From Algoriphagus litoralis (GTDB lineage Bacteria; Bacteroidota; Bacteroidia; Cytophagales; Cyclobacteriaceae), in assembly GCF_003259255.1 (NCBI RefSeq), contig NZ_QGOL01000012.1, positions 62,001 through 126,000 on the forward strand: a stretch of DNA of 64,000 nucleotides. The letters are read 5' to 3'. Position numbers and translations under genes: made by a program. Shown here one piece after another: positions 44,511 through 53,617 of the stretch. The notes beneath the pieces were generated by a model. The model saw only the letters and a program-made list of their open reading frames with translations, was not told the origin of the DNA and did no database searches. How positions within the stretch are numbered: position 1 is the stretch's first letter; every line of letters starts with the position of its first letter.

Positions 44511-44877
44511 GGCTTCGACTCCGCTCAGCCTGACACATCATAATCGCTCAGCCTGACAAATCCGATGTCTTACCTGATTAGTGGGCGACTTAACCGGATA
44601 ATACTTTCGCTACCTGATAATTGAAATTGGTAACAGAAAAGTAGGGCTTCGACTCCGCTCAGCCTGACACGACCAACTGCTCAGCCTGACATAACTAACT
44701 GCTCAGCCTGACACACCGGAATCGCCCAGCCTGACACACCAGAATCGTTCAGCCTGACAAGCATAGTTATCAATCTGATTTGTTTAATACAGCCTGGAAG
44801 CAGGAAATATTTATGTATTAAAAGGCTTCGACTTCGCTCAGCCTGACACATCATAATCGCTCAACCTGACAAACCCG
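44511..44877. repeat. Repeat cluster right of the GIY-YIG gene
   Basis: Three long copies of a 25-bp unit (core GACTCCGCTCAGCCTGACA) lie at 44511-44535, 44645-44669 and 44824-44848, all in the same direction and inverted relative to the left arm of the repeat at 43904. Shorter copies (CTCAGCCTGACA) follow each. The pieces at 44510-44564 and 44823-44877 are near-identical direct repeats of about 55 bp with three or four differences. The last copy runs into the 3' end of the next gene. Confidence 0.9.
44657..44762. repeat. Short tandem array with 22-23-bp period
   Basis: The 13-mer GCTCAGCCTGACA or a near copy begins at 44657, 44679, 44701, 44724 and 44747. The nine or ten bases between copies vary (for example CGACCAACT, TAACTAACT, CACCGGAATC). 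It belongs to the larger repeat cluster. Confidence 0.85.
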
Positions 44878-45172
44878 AATACCTCCTCCGAATCTCCACT
44901 TTTTGCTTTTGCCTTTCCCAAAGCGCTTTTGCCAAATCAGACGCTACACTCTCCGGATCCGATTCGTGTAGGATTTGCTTAAGCTTATTTTCAGCTAGGT
45001 CTATCCTGTAGCAGACTTGAAGCAGTCGCTCCAGATTTAGGTCCATCAGTTGGCTGATGGCTTTGGTCAAAACTGCCAACGCTTTTTCCTCAGAAAATTC
45101 TTCCTTGATTTCTGGAAGCTGAAGGTCTTTTGTAATCAGACTGAACGTTTCTTCTGGCAGCGTTTGACTCAT
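44861..45172 (-). CDS. Small hypothetical helical protein
   Basis: A 103-residue protein, not recognised. It is predicted to be largely helical, with acidic N-terminus (EIKEEFSEEKALAVLTKAISQLMDLNLERLLQVCYRIDLAENKLKQI) and a basic end (RQKQKVEIRRRY). There is no signal peptide or membrane segment. Its last codons (GLSG and the stop) are made by the neighbouring repeat unit, so the repeat seems to have replaced the original 3' end. It lies downstream of engB and DUF5606 on the same strand, beyond a hairpin terminator. Confidence 0.65.
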   Translation of the reverse strand: MSQTLPEETFSLITKDLQLPEIKEEFSEEKALAVLTKAISQLMDLNLERLLQVCYRIDLAENKLKQILHESDPESVASDLAKALWERQKQKVEIRRRYSGLSG

Positions 45173-45184
45173 TGGATATTCATT

Positions 45185-45206
45185 AAAAAAGCCCCGATTT
45201 GGGGCT
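45185..45206 (-). terminator. Hairpin terminator after the DUF5606 gene
   Basis: AGCCCC and GGGGCT pair around five bases; on the minus strand a run of T follows. Confidence 0.75.
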
Positions 45207-45211
45207 GGTAG

Positions 45212-45655
45212 TTAAGATTCTGCTTCTTCAGTTGAGTTTCCCTCTGCTTCGGCTGTGCTTTCCTGCAAAACTTCAGGAGCGACAGATCGGATCAGCTTGT
45301 ACCATGATACCAACTTCTTGATGTCTGAGGTGTAGACTCTTGCGGTGTCAAATTCTGGAATCACTGACTTCAAAAATGCTCTCAGTTCGCTGTCGTCTGC
45401 ATTGGTGTCCAATCCTAGATCGCCGGCGTATTCTGCTTCGATTTTTTTCATCACTGACTCTAGCGGCTCAGCACCTTCTTCAGTCAGGGTGTAAATCGAA
45501 ATGTCGCTTAGGACTGAAACCCGCTGTGCCATTCCGGCTACCAACTTGGTTTTTTTCTCGTCCATTGACTCAAGCACTACTCCCGAACGTGTCGGCTTTA
45601 AAATTTTATACAAACCCGGCTTTCCGGCTACAGTTGCGATGTCTTTGAAATTCAT
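45212..45655 (-). CDS. DUF5606 family protein
   Basis: A 147-residue cytoplasmic protein found widely in Bacteroidota, recognised by the start MNFKDIATVAGKPGLYKILK followed by SGVVLESMDEKKTKLVAG and VLSDISIYT. The middle is a mixed alpha/beta region and the C-terminus is acidic and Ala/Glu-rich (STAEAEGNSTEEAES). The function is unknown. The ATG at 45655 matches the conserved start. The gene lies 39 bases after engB and is probably co-transcribed with it. Confidence 0.85.
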   Translation of the reverse strand: MNFKDIATVAGKPGLYKILKPTRSGVVLESMDEKKTKLVAGMAQRVSVLSDISIYTLTEEGAEPLESVMKKIEAEYAGDLGLDTNADDSELRAFLKSVIPEFDTARVYTSDIKKLVSWYKLIRSVAPEVLQESTAEAEGNSTEEAES

Positions 45656-45694
45656 GGTGTATTTTTTTTCAGGCTGCAAATATAGAACTATCAA

Positions 45695-46306
45695 TCAATT
45701 TGTCCGCTCCGCTTCGTATTCAGCGACCAATTCATCAAGGAATTGCAAGACTTGATCTTTGCCCTCTCCCTTTTCTGCTGAGGTCACAAAATAGTCCGGA
45801 ATATCTCCGAAAATATCTTCCATTTTGTTCAGAAAGGCCTTTACATTCTTTCCAGTCTGGGATTTGGACTGCTTATCTGCTTTGGTAAAGGCAATGACAA
45901 AAGGTACATTTTCTTCCCCGCACCAGTTCACAAACTCCAGATCTATCGTCTGAGGCTCCAATCTGCTGTCTATCAGAACAAATACCCCGCACAGATTTGA
46001 TCGGGTGGTCAGGTAGGTGCTGATCATTTTCTCCCACTTAACCTTTCTGTCTTTACTGACTTTGGCAAATCCATAACCAGGCAAATCGACCAAATACCAA
46101 CGGTCATTGATCATGAAGTGATTGACCAATTGCGTCTTTCCTGGCTTCTGGGAGGTTTTTGCCAATTCTTTGACTCCTGTCAGCATATTAATCAGGGAGC
46201 TTTTGCCCACGTTAGATCGACCGATGAATGCGATCTCCGCCCGGTCTGGCTTGGGGCACTTGGTAGGGTCGGTATTGCTGACGACAAATTCTGCTTTTCG
46301 GATCAT
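45695..46306 (-). CDS. engB: Ribosome biogenesis GTPase EngB (YihA/YsxC)
   Basis: A 203-residue single-domain GTPase needed for 50S subunit assembly. The P-loop is IGRSNVGKSSLINML near residue 31. Switch and base-recognition motifs are present: DLPGYGFAKVSK and FTKADK. The size and single-domain layout are those of EngB. The gene starts an engB-DUF5606 unit and diverges from ubiE. The window thus encodes three ribosome-assembly GTPases (Der, Era, EngB). Confidence 0.95.
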   Translation of the reverse strand: MIRKAEFVVSNTDPTKCPKPDRAEIAFIGRSNVGKSSLINMLTGVKELAKTSQKPGKTQLVNHFMINDRWYLVDLPGYGFAKVSKDRKVKWEKMISTYLTTRSNLCGVFVLIDSRLEPQTIDLEFVNWCGEENVPFVIAFTKADKQSKSQTGKNVKAFLNKMEDIFGDIPDYFVTSAEKGEGKDQVLQFLDELVAEYEAERTN

Positions 46307-46427
46307 GACTTTCTAATTCTATGCAAAAATACGGTTTTATTTCAGACCGACTTTGGGGGCATCTCTTCAACAATTTTCGATTCCTCGGGTTTCTGTAGTA
46401 ATATTGTACCCTCAACGAAGATTTCCG

Positions 46428-47150
46428 ATGTCCGTAGTTCCCTATAAAGACAAGCAAGACTCCAAAAAAGATCAGGTAGCGGAGATGTTTAACAACATCA
46501 GCCCTAAGTATGATCTTCTCAATCACGTACTCAGTCTCGGTATTGATATCATTTGGAGAAAAAAAGCCGTCAAATACCTGAAGAAGGACCAGCCAAAACT
46601 GATCCTGGACATCGCTACAGGCACGGGAGACTTTGCCATTGAAGCCCTTGTCCTTAATCCGGACAAAATCATCGGTGTGGATATCTCCGAAGGGATGCTG
46701 GCCGAAGGAAGAAAGAAAATGATCAAGCGCGGGCTTCAGGACAAAATCGAAATGCAGCTCGGAGATTCCGAAGGTCTGCTCTTCGAGGATAATAAGTTTG
46801 ATGCGGTCATCGTTTCATTTGGTGTTCGGAACTTTGAGAATCTGGAAAAAGGTCTGGCAGACATGTATCGAGTATTGAAGCCGGGAGGAAAGACGGTGAT
46901 TCTGGAATTCAGCAAGCCTCAGGGCTTTCCGATGAAGCAGGCCTATTCGTTTTATTCCAATGCGATTCTTCCTCAGGTGGGTAAAATTGTATCCAAAGAC
47001 AATTCTGCTTATACTTATCTTCCCGAGTCAGTTCAGGCCTTTCCCGATGGAGAGGACTTTCTAGCAGTATTAAAAAAAGTAGGATTTCACAGCACGGTAT
47101 GCAAACCACTCACTTTCGGAATCAGCTCAATCTACGTCGGTCAAAAGTAG
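46428..47150 (+). CDS. ubiE: Demethylmenaquinone methyltransferase UbiE/MenG
   Basis: A 240-residue SAM-dependent C-methyltransferase that completes menaquinone synthesis. Motifs are [23 protein letters not shown] at the start, [51 protein letters not shown] and [18 protein letters not shown]. The ATG at 46428 fits homologues. Menaquinone is the usual quinone in Bacteroidota, so MenG is the likely role. The 3' end overlaps the next gene by 52 bases. Confidence 0.94.
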   Translation: MSVVPYKDKQDSKKDQVAEMFNNISPKYDLLNHVLSLGIDIIWRKKAVKYLKKDQPKLILDIATGTGDFAIEALVLNPDKIIGVDISEGMLAEGRKKMIKRGLQDKIEMQLGDSEGLLFEDNKFDAVIVSFGVRNFENLEKGLADMYRVLKPGGKTVILEFSKPQGFPMKQAYSFYSNAILPQVGKIVSKDNSAYTYLPESVQAFPDGEDFLAVLKKVGFHSTVCKPLTFGISSIYVGQK

Positions 47151-47899
47151 GAATACTGATTCTATTATTTGTTGGAATAAGTGCTACAGGGTTTGCTCAG
47201 GGGCTCTTTGGTCTGACCAGTACCTCCGGTTCTGACGACAAGTTCCTTTCCTATGGTTTTTTTCTGGCAGGACATACAGCTACTTATCAGATCAAATATT
47301 CTGAGGCTTTTTTTGATCCGACCAATACTGCGAATAATCAGATTTACTCCATTTACCCCAAATATACCCCGGGGTTTTCCTTGGGATTCACCGGGATTTT
47401 GAGGTTTCATGATCAGGTTAATCTGCTTTTTACACCCCGAATCGCCTTCTATGAGTATCGAGCGGATATCAATTACTATGTTCCCCTGATAGACAATGTC
47501 CCGGGAAATGATAATTCCTCAGTAAATAATCTGGGTTACCGAACAGAGGAGGTTGTTACTGAAGCGACGATGATCGAGCTTCCGCTCTTATTCAAGTATC
47601 GATCCCAGCGATTTAACAATACCCGAATGTATTTCATTGGGGGTGGTAGCTATCAGTTTAGAACCAAAAGTCAAGATGAAGCAAACCTAGATCCCCTCGT
47701 GACCACTGGGCAGGACTTTACCATTGAGATGGGTATGGGTTTCGAGATTTATTTCAAATACTTCAAGTTTGCGCCTGAAATCCGGTTTTCACATGGCCTG
47801 AATAATATCTATTACGCTGAAAAAAATCCGCCAGAGACACGCGATGTGATCTCTTCCATTAGACGTAAGGGAATTACGATTTTTCTCAATTTCCAATAA
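47099..47899 (+). CDS. porT: PorT family outer membrane protein
   Basis: A 266-residue predicted beta-barrel. A signal sequence ([19 protein letters not shown]) is followed by alternating strands ([57 protein letters not shown]) and a typical aromatic end. Its position directly after ubiE and its sequence fit PorT, an outer membrane component linked to the type IX secretion system. The only plausible start is the ATG at 47099, inside ubiE, which makes a 17-residue n-region. Translation is probably coupled. The assignment to PorT proper, as opposed to a related barrel, is likely but not certain. Confidence 0.75.
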   Translation: MQTTHFRNQLNLRRSKVGILILLFVGISATGFAQGLFGLTSTSGSDDKFLSYGFFLAGHTATYQIKYSEAFFDPTNTANNQIYSIYPKYTPGFSLGFTGILRFHDQVNLLFTPRIAFYEYRADINYYVPLIDNVPGNDNSSVNNLGYRTEEVVTEATMIELPLLFKYRSQRFNNTRMYFIGGGSYQFRTKSQDEANLDPLVTTGQDFTIEMGMGFEIYFKYFKFAPEIRFSHGLNNIYYAEKNPPETRDVISSIRRKGITIFLNFQ

Positions 47900-47905
47900 T
47901 CAGAA

Positions 47906-47978
47906 GCTATCCCAGTAGCGGAATTGTTTCCGTAAATTCTTTGGCTATATCGGAGTGTCTCCGATGAGGGCTGATAGC
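47906..47978 (+). promoter_or_regulatory. Possible three-way-junction leader before the symporter operon
   Basis: GCTATC (47906-47911) pairs with GATAGC (47973-47978). Inside, CGGAA/TTCCG (47919-47932) and ATCGGAG/CTCCGAT (47949-47965) form two stable hairpins. It lies just before the operon that begins at 48067 and after porT. It could be a structured leader, a transcript end for porT, or an intergenic repeat. Confidence 0.45.
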
Positions 47979-48066
47979 AAAGCAGAAGTTTATTCTTATT
48001 TTGAGCAGTCCATGGATCATTTTTCATGGATTATTCTTTTCTGCCCAAATAACCCAAGCTAATCCT

Positions 48067-48279
48067 ATGTCCTCCAAAATCTGGAATATTCTTGTTCTGA
48101 CCGTACTGGTTTTGTCAGTGGTTTCATTCCTATTTCTTTTCGCAGAAAACAAGGTGGACCCAAAGCTTCTTAACATCCCATTTGCTTTTTGGAGCGGATT
48201 TCTGGTGACAGTTTTGATCGTGATTCTGACTTTTTTGGCTGCCCGCTATTTCCCACACCAAGAATCAGATAAGAAATGA
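48067..48279 (+). CDS. Small two-helix membrane protein paired with a symporter
   Basis: A 70-residue protein with two hydrophobic segments (IWNILVLTVLVLSVVSFLFLF and AFWSGFLVTVLIVILTFLAA) joined by a short loop with KVDPKLLNIP. Small proteins of this layout (DUF3311, DUF997 or DUF4212 types) are encoded directly in front of sodium/solute symporters and may act as small subunits. The exact family is not certain. Its stop overlaps the symporter start by four bases (ATGA). Confidence 0.75.
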   Translation: MSSKIWNILVLTVLVLSVVSFLFLFAENKVDPKLLNIPFAFWSGFLVTVLIVILTFLAARYFPHQESDKK

Positions 48280-49688
48280 CAGGCTGGCTGATTTTCTTTT
48301 TCGCACTCTTCTTAGCATCTCTTGGCTATGCTTCGTACAAATCCTACGCTAAAAACCGAAGCTCCGATGACTTCATGCTCGCAGGGTCAAACATCGGCAC
48401 CATCCTTGGCTTTTTGACTTTCTCGGCAGCTCTTTTCAGTGCATTTACCTTTATGGGCATGCCGGATTTCTTCCGGACACATGGGGTAGGAGCCTGGATC
48501 TTTTTGGGTCTTTCGGATGCGTTGATGGTATTCTTTCTGATTTGGTTTGGATTTGCGCTTCGCAAAAGAGCATCAGAAGTAGGTTACAAAGGAGTGGCTG
48601 GTTTCATCCAAAGTTGCTTTCGAAATAAATGGGCTGGATACCTGATTTTCCTGAGTTCCTTTCTTTTCCTGATTCCTTACGTGGCTATTCAGATCCGTGG
48701 AATTTCCATTTTCCTGAATGCGGCATTTCCTGATCTGCTTCCTTATTGGGGATGGTCGGCGATTTTGGTGGTGATCATGCTGATCTATTCCGAGATTGGC
48801 GGACTCAAAGCCATTATGTATAGCGATGCAATTCAAGGGGTGATTTTGCTAGTAGTGATCTGGATCATCGGAGTGACTTGTTTGAATATGGCTGGCGGCC
48901 TGCATTCAGCTTTGGAAAAAGTCGCCGATAGCAATGCCGGATTACTTTCACTTCCAGGTCCAAAAGGCCTGTTCAGCAGTCCATTTTTGATCGCTTCTGC
49001 GATAGCCATCGTCATGATTCCGGTCTCACAGCCACAATTTACTACCCGTCTTGTGGTGATGAAGAATTTGAAATCAGTGCACAAAATGGCTTATGCGGTA
49101 GGGATTTTTGCCATTCTTGTGATCCTTCCGACTGCTTTTATTGGCTTGTATGGGGCGGTAAAATATCCTGAGGCTTCCACGGCGGACTTCCTTTCGGCAG
49201 CCTTGCTATTTGACCAAGCAAATCCAATTGCGGCCTTGGCAGTCGTCGGGCTTTTCGCTGCCTGTCTATCTACAACCAATGCCCAAATTTTTGCTTTGGG
49301 CACGGAGTTAAGGTCTTTACTGAGTGGATCTGACAAGCGAAATATGCGGATTACCCAAGTGGCAATTTTGGTGTTTTCGCTGATTGTGTTGGTCTTTTCG
49401 ACCTACATGAGCGATGAATTGGTGCTGTTGGCTCGGGTAAGTTTTGCAGGCACGTCTATGATTGCGCCAGTTGTGTTGGGAGCGGTGTTGTTCAAAAATC
49501 CGCCCAAATCTTTGCTGATCGTTTCTGCGATAGCACTGACTTATTTTGTTCTTTCCTTGCTTGAGTTGGTTCCGGCTGGTTTTGCAGGATTACCAACTGA
49601 TGCTGCGATGTATTGTATCCTAATTCCGGTGACGGCTGTCTTGATGATTGCTCACCATTTTACCCATAAAACCACCTATGAAGCTTAA
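48276..49688 (+). CDS. Sodium:solute symporter family protein
   Basis: A 470-residue transporter with about 13 membrane helices of the SSS (SLC5-like) family. The opening LIFFFALFLASLGYASYKSYAKNRSSDDFMLAGSNIG and the FTFMGMPDFFRTHGVGAWIFLG region match the family core. The AYKGVAGFIQ and YSEIGGLKAIMYSDAIQGVILL segments contain further conserved positions. It should import an organic solute with Na+. Its operon partners (GH88-like hydrolase, flavin oxidoreductase, SDR) point to a carbohydrate-derived or phenolic substrate, which is inference. Confidence 0.9.
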   Translation: MTGWLIFFFALFLASLGYASYKSYAKNRSSDDFMLAGSNIGTILGFLTFSAALFSAFTFMGMPDFFRTHGVGAWIFLGLSDALMVFFLIWFGFALRKRASEVGYKGVAGFIQSCFRNKWAGYLIFLSSFLFLIPYVAIQIRGISIFLNAAFPDLLPYWGWSAILVVIMLIYSEIGGLKAIMYSDAIQGVILLVVIWIIGVTCLNMAGGLHSALEKVADSNAGLLSLPGPKGLFSSPFLIASAIAIVMIPVSQPQFTTRLVVMKNLKSVHKMAYAVGIFAILVILPTAFIGLYGAVKYPEASTADFLSAALLFDQANPIAALAVVGLFAACLSTTNAQIFALGTELRSLLSGSDKRNMRITQVAILVFSLIVLVFSTYMSDELVLLARVSFAGTSMIAPVVLGAVLFKNPPKSLLIVSAIALTYFVLSLLELVPAGFAGLPTDAAMYCILIPVTAVLMIAHHFTHKTTYEA

Positions 49689-51057
49689 TTCAGTTTTTTC
49701 CATTTCTGATTTAGAAAAACCCTTAGCCCGCTTTTGGGAGCTTTCGGGGCAGAAAATCCGACTGATCGAGGAATCCTTTGATACCAAAAATGGTGCGCCT
49801 GTTTTCACCGAAAAAGGAAAATATGTGACCCGTGGCTGGACGGAATGGACGCAAGGGTTTCAGTTTGGATCGGCTTTGCTTCAGTTTGACGCGACAGGAG
49901 AAACAGAATTTCTTGAGATTGGACGGAAAAACACAGTGAATAAAATGGCGCCTCACCTCACTCATACCGGTGTGCACGATCATGGATTCAACAATGTGAG
50001 TACCTATGGCAACCTCCTTCGACTAAGCAATGAAGGGAAAATCGATGCATCGGATTGGGAACGGGAGTTCTACAAACTTGCCCTCAAAGTAACAGGTGCA
50101 GTACAGGCCACTCGATGGACGTCCATACCGAGCGGCGGATTTATTTACTCGTTTAATGGCCCGCATTCGCTTTTTGTGGATACGATTCGGAGTTGCAGGG
50201 CTTTGGTGGTTTCGCATCAATTGGGGCATGTATTACAGGTTGAAAACGACAGGCGTATTTCTTTGATTCAGCGGGCGATTCAGCACATTTTGGCGACGGT
50301 TCGCTTTTCTATTTTCTATGGAAAAGGACGGGATAGCTATGACATCTCGGGAAGGACAGCCCACGAAATCATCTTCAATACCAACGATGGCAACTATCGC
50401 TGTCCAAATTCCCAGCAGGGATATACCGGATTTAGCACTTGGACTCGAGGATTGGCTTGGGCGATTTGCGGCCTGGGTGAAACATTGGAAATTCTCGATC
50501 GAATCCCTGAATCTGATTATTCAGAAGTCATTTCAAAAGAAGCATTAATAGCTGAGTTAAAAGAAGCTGCGATTGCTACAGCTGAATTCTATCTGGCAAA
50601 TACCCCAACTGATGGCATTCCTTATTGGGATACTGGAGCACCCAATCTTTACAAAATGGGTGATTACCTCAATCGGCCTTCCGATCCTTACAATGCGTTT
50701 GAACCTGTTGACAGTTCGACGGCTTGCATCACTGCACAAGGCTTGATCCGGATTGGAAACTGGTTAAAAGCAAGCGATCCTGAGCGGGCTTCAACCTACA
50801 AAAACGCAGGAATTCAGCTTGCTGGAGCACTTTTTTCGGAACCCTATCTTTCTACAGATGCCCACCATCAGGGATTGATTCTTCACTCAATCTACCATCA
50901 GCCAAACGGTTGGGATTATGTGCCTGAAAAAGGGAAAGTTGCGAATGGCGAGTCGAGCATGTGGGGAGATTACCATGCGCGAGAGCTCGCTTTGCTTATC
51001 CAGCGAATGCAGAAAAATGAACCGTATTATTCCTATCTAAACTGCGTACCGGCATGA
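49678..51057 (+). CDS. GH88-like unsaturated uronyl hydrolase
   Basis: A 459-residue cytoplasmic protein with the (alpha/alpha)6 barrel pattern of glycoside hydrolase family 88. Recognisable pieces are [65 protein letters not shown] and [16 protein letters not shown]88 enzymes hydrate the double bond of unsaturated glucuronyl or galacturonyl sugars made by polysaccharide lyases. No lyase is encoded here. No signal peptide is present, so its substrate must be imported first. The start overlaps the symporter stop by 11 bases and the end overlaps the next gene by ATGA. Confidence 0.82.
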   Translation: MKLNSVFSISDLEKPLARFWELSGQKIRLIEESFDTKNGAPVFTEKGKYVTRGWTEWTQGFQFGSALLQFDATGETEFLEIGRKNTVNKMAPHLTHTGVHDHGFNNVSTYGNLLRLSNEGKIDASDWEREFYKLALKVTGAVQATRWTSIPSGGFIYSFNGPHSLFVDTIRSCRALVVSHQLGHVLQVENDRRISLIQRAIQHILATVRFSIFYGKGRDSYDISGRTAHEIIFNTNDGNYRCPNSQQGYTGFSTWTRGLAWAICGLGETLEILDRIPESDYSEVISKEALIAELKEAAIATAEFYLANTPTDGIPYWDTGAPNLYKMGDYLNRPSDPYNAFEPVDSSTACITAQGLIRIGNWLKASDPERASTYKNAGIQLAGALFSEPYLSTDAHHQGLILHSIYHQPNGWDYVPEKGKVANGESSMWGDYHARELALLIQRMQKNEPYYSYLNCVPA

Positions 51058-52496
51058 GTGGAAAATACAAACCACAGTTTCCCCGTGTTGCTCAGCTAAA
51101 GACGGCGGAGCTTTTTAGAAATCACCTGGAAAAAGAAGGGATAAACCTTGACTTTGATGCCGATGTCATCTCAGGACCTGATTCTCCTTTTGCAAAAAGT
51201 CATACACTCAAATCCGGCCGAACCATCGGGAATGCGATGTGTATCCTGCCAATGGAAGGCTGGGATGGGACTACGGATGGTAGACCCACAGAACTCACCA
51301 AAAGACGCTGGCAGAACTTTGCACTCAGCGGAGCCAAACTCCTTTGGGGTTGCGAGGCAGTGGCAGTCCGACCTGAGGGACGAGCGAATCCAAATCAACT
51401 GATGCTCAATGAGCAGACGTTTACCGATTTTGTCGGGCTTTTTCAGCTTTTGCAGACTACCCATCAGGAGCATTTCGGAGACACATCTGATTTGCTGATT
51501 GGGCTTCAATTGACTCATTCCGGTCGCTTTTGCAAACCAACTGATAAAAAGCGGATGGAGCCGAAGATTCTCTATCCGCATCCGATTTTGAATAAGAAGT
51601 TTGGCTTGGCGGATGACTATCCGGTCATGACTGATTCAGAGATTGATTCCATCATCGAAGATTTCATCAAAGCTGCCGTTTTGGCTCAGAAAGCAGGATT
51701 TCACTTTGTGGACATCAAGCATTGCCACGGATACCTTGGACATGAATTTCTGAGTGCGTATGATCGGGAAGGGAAATACGGAGGTAGTTTTGAAAATCGA
51801 ACGCGCTTTCTCCGAGACATTGTTACCGGAATTGAAGCGGCTGCTCCGGGTTTAGAAATAGGCGTTCGGATGAGTATTTTCGATTGGGTTCCTTTCCAAA
51901 AAGGCCCCGAAGAAATAGGGATTCCAGCAAAATCAGATTCTTATCGCTATGCATTTGGAGGAGCCGAAAGTGGGATAGCGACTGATTTGAGCGAATCCTT
52001 TCTTTTTCTGAAAGAATTGGAAAAGTTGGGGATCGAACTTTTCTGCACCACCGCGGGAAGTCCCTATTACAATCCACATATCCAGCGACCTGCACTTTTT
52101 CCGCCTTCTGACGGATACCAGCCACCAGAGGATCCACTTCATGGAGTGGCGAGACAGATACAGGCTACGGCTGAGATCAAGAAAGCTTTCCCAAATCTCT
52201 ATGTCATAGGTTCAGCCTATTCTTATCTTCAGGAGTGGTTACCGAATGTCGGACAGGAAGTTCTTCGGACCGGAAAGGCCGATTCCATTGGCTTTGGGAG
52301 GATGGGGCTGAGTTATCCGGATATGCCAGCAGATATCCTTTCAGGCCAAGGACTGAAGCGTGCAAAAATCTGTCGTACGTTTTCAGATTGCACTACAGCG
52401 CCTAGAAACGGTATGATTTCAGGTTGCTTTCCTTTGGATCCGCTCTACAAAAAGATGCCGGAATATGATCAACTTAAAGCATTGAAAGGGGAATGA
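51054..52496 (+). CDS. NADH:flavin oxidoreductase (FadH/OYE-like) in catabolic operon
   Basis: A 480-residue FMN-binding TIM-barrel enzyme of the OYE/2,4-dienoyl-CoA reductase group. Landmarks are the N-terminal strand ending in [51 protein letters not shown], and [34 protein letters not shown]. The C-terminal phosphate site [18 protein letters not shown] is present. Its extra C-terminal cysteines ([19 protein letters not shown]) resemble the beginning of the FeS region of FadH-type enzymes, but the following FAD domains are missing. Both ends overlap neighbours by ATGA. Confidence 0.85.
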   Translation: MSGKYKPQFPRVAQLKTAELFRNHLEKEGINLDFDADVISGPDSPFAKSHTLKSGRTIGNAMCILPMEGWDGTTDGRPTELTKRRWQNFALSGAKLLWGCEAVAVRPEGRANPNQLMLNEQTFTDFVGLFQLLQTTHQEHFGDTSDLLIGLQLTHSGRFCKPTDKKRMEPKILYPHPILNKKFGLADDYPVMTDSEIDSIIEDFIKAAVLAQKAGFHFVDIKHCHGYLGHEFLSAYDREGKYGGSFENRTRFLRDIVTGIEAAAPGLEIGVRMSIFDWVPFQKGPEEIGIPAKSDSYRYAFGGAESGIATDLSESFLFLKELEKLGIELFCTTAGSPYYNPHIQRPALFPPSDGYQPPEDPLHGVARQIQATAEIKKAFPNLYVIGSAYSYLQEWLPNVGQEVLRTGKADSIGFGRMGLSYPDMPADILSGQGLKRAKICRTFSDCTTAPRNGMISGCFPLDPLYKKMPEYDQLKALKGE

Positions 52497-53263
52497 GGAA
52501 AGTCGCTTTAATCACGGGTGGAACCCGGGGAATCGGATTGGGAATTGCTAAGAAACTGGCTCAGGAGGGAATTGACTTGGCTTTGAATGGAGTTAGACCA
52601 GAATCCGAAGTATTTTCTGTTTTGGAGGAGCTGAGCAAAAGTGGAGTTCGGGTAGAGTATTTTTCAGGAAATATTGCTGAAAAAGCAGACAGAGAAAACG
52701 TTGTAAATGGAGTAAAAGAGAAATTTGGAACGATTAATTTTCTTGTCAATAATGCTGGCGTAGCGCCTCGAGTTCGGGCTGATGTGTTGGAAGTAGCTGA
52801 GGCCGATTTCGACCATTTGATGGATATCAACCTAAAGGGGACTTTTTTCCTGACTCAAGCTATTGCCAACTGGATGGCTGAAATCCGCAAGACAGATTCG
52901 GCAACCCCACTTTCCATCGTGTCCATCACTTCTGTTTCAGCGGTTTTAGCATCGACCAATCGAGCGGCGTATTGCATGGCAAAAGCCGGGCTTTCGATGA
53001 TGTCTAAAGTTTTGGCCGTTCGATTGGCTGAATTCAACATTCCCGTCTATGAAATCCAGCCGGGAGTGATCGAAACCGACATGACCGAAAAAGTGAAATC
53101 AATCTATCAAGATCGAATTGAAGCCGGATTAACACTCGAGCCGAGAATGGGACAGCCTGAAGATATTGGAAAAGTGGTTGCTGCTTTGCTTCGAGGAGAT
53201 TTACCCTATGCGACGGGACAAATTCTAAGAATTGAGGGAGGAATGATGGTGGGGAGGCTTTGA
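52493..53263 (+). CDS. SDR, 3-ketoacyl-ACP reductase-like
   Basis: A 256-residue classical short-chain dehydrogenase. It has [35 protein letters not shown] with the catalytic Ser, YCMAKAG with Tyr and Lys, and [13 protein letters not shown]. The C-terminal segment is [17 protein letters not shown]. FabG-like naming is habitual, but in this operon it more likely oxidises or reduces an intermediate of the imported substrate. It overlaps the flavin oxidoreductase gene by four bases and is the last gene of the operon. No terminator is seen after it. Confidence 0.88.
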   Translation: MRKVALITGGTRGIGLGIAKKLAQEGIDLALNGVRPESEVFSVLEELSKSGVRVEYFSGNIAEKADRENVVNGVKEKFGTINFLVNNAGVAPRVRADVLEVAEADFDHLMDINLKGTFFLTQAIANWMAEIRKTDSATPLSIVSITSVSAVLASTNRAAYCMAKAGLSMMSKVLAVRLAEFNIPVYEIQPGVIETDMTEKVKSIYQDRIEAGLTLEPRMGQPEDIGKVVAALLRGDLPYATGQILRIEGGMMVGRL

Positions 53264-53325
53264 TGAACCAATTTTCATTTTATTCAATTACAGCGTTATT
53301 GGAGTGGTTTTTATATATTTAAGAT

Positions 53326-53529
53326 ATGCAAGTCGAACGAACAGATAAGGAAATAGTGATTCGAGTTCCTTTGGGAACTGATCTTCAAGGCTTGCAACAA
53401 ATTTTGGATTATGTCAAATTTCACAATGTAGCATCCAAAAGTAAGGCTACCCAAACTCAGCTTGACGCGTTGTCCAAAGAATCCAAATCTACTTGGTGGG
53501 AAGAAAACAAAGCCAAATTTGTGAAGTGA
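53326..53529 (+). CDS. Antitoxin-like small protein (partner of PIN toxin)
   Basis: A 67-residue acidic/basic protein beginning MQVERTDKEIVIRVPLGTDL and ending STWWEENKAKFVK. The DKEIVIRVP opening, the LQQILDYVKF helix and the WWEENKxKF end resemble antitoxins that precede PIN-domain toxins in Cytophagales; this is from memory, not a search. The next gene would overlap the stop by GTG at 53526, as expected for such a pair, but only a short stub is left. The antitoxin is therefore orphaned. Confidence 0.6.
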   Translation: MQVERTDKEIVIRVPLGTDLQGLQQILDYVKFHNVASKSKATQTQLDALSKESKSTWWEENKAKFVK

Positions 53530-53617
53530 ATATCACTTGGGTTGTCGATACAAATCAGCTTTTGGAAATGAAATCCTGAAAAAGTCTTTGGATTTATTGC
53601 TTACCTTTTTTGCCTGA
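53526..53617 (+). pseudogene. Remnant of a PIN-domain toxin
   Basis: GTG at 53526 opens a frame reading ITWVVDTNQLL, the N-terminal strand and acidic DTN of PIN nucleases. It stops at TGA 53577-53579 after 17 codons. A second frame continues with GNEILKKSLDLLLTFFA before a stop at 53615, which looks like a later PIN segment in another frame. An internal deletion and a frameshift would explain both pieces. Confidence 0.5.

Noticed and set aside
44657..44762. Regularly spaced direct repeats that might be a CRISPR array
   Set aside because: The repeats are only about 13 bp with linkers of nine or ten bases, the linkers are partly similar to one another, and no cas gene is nearby.
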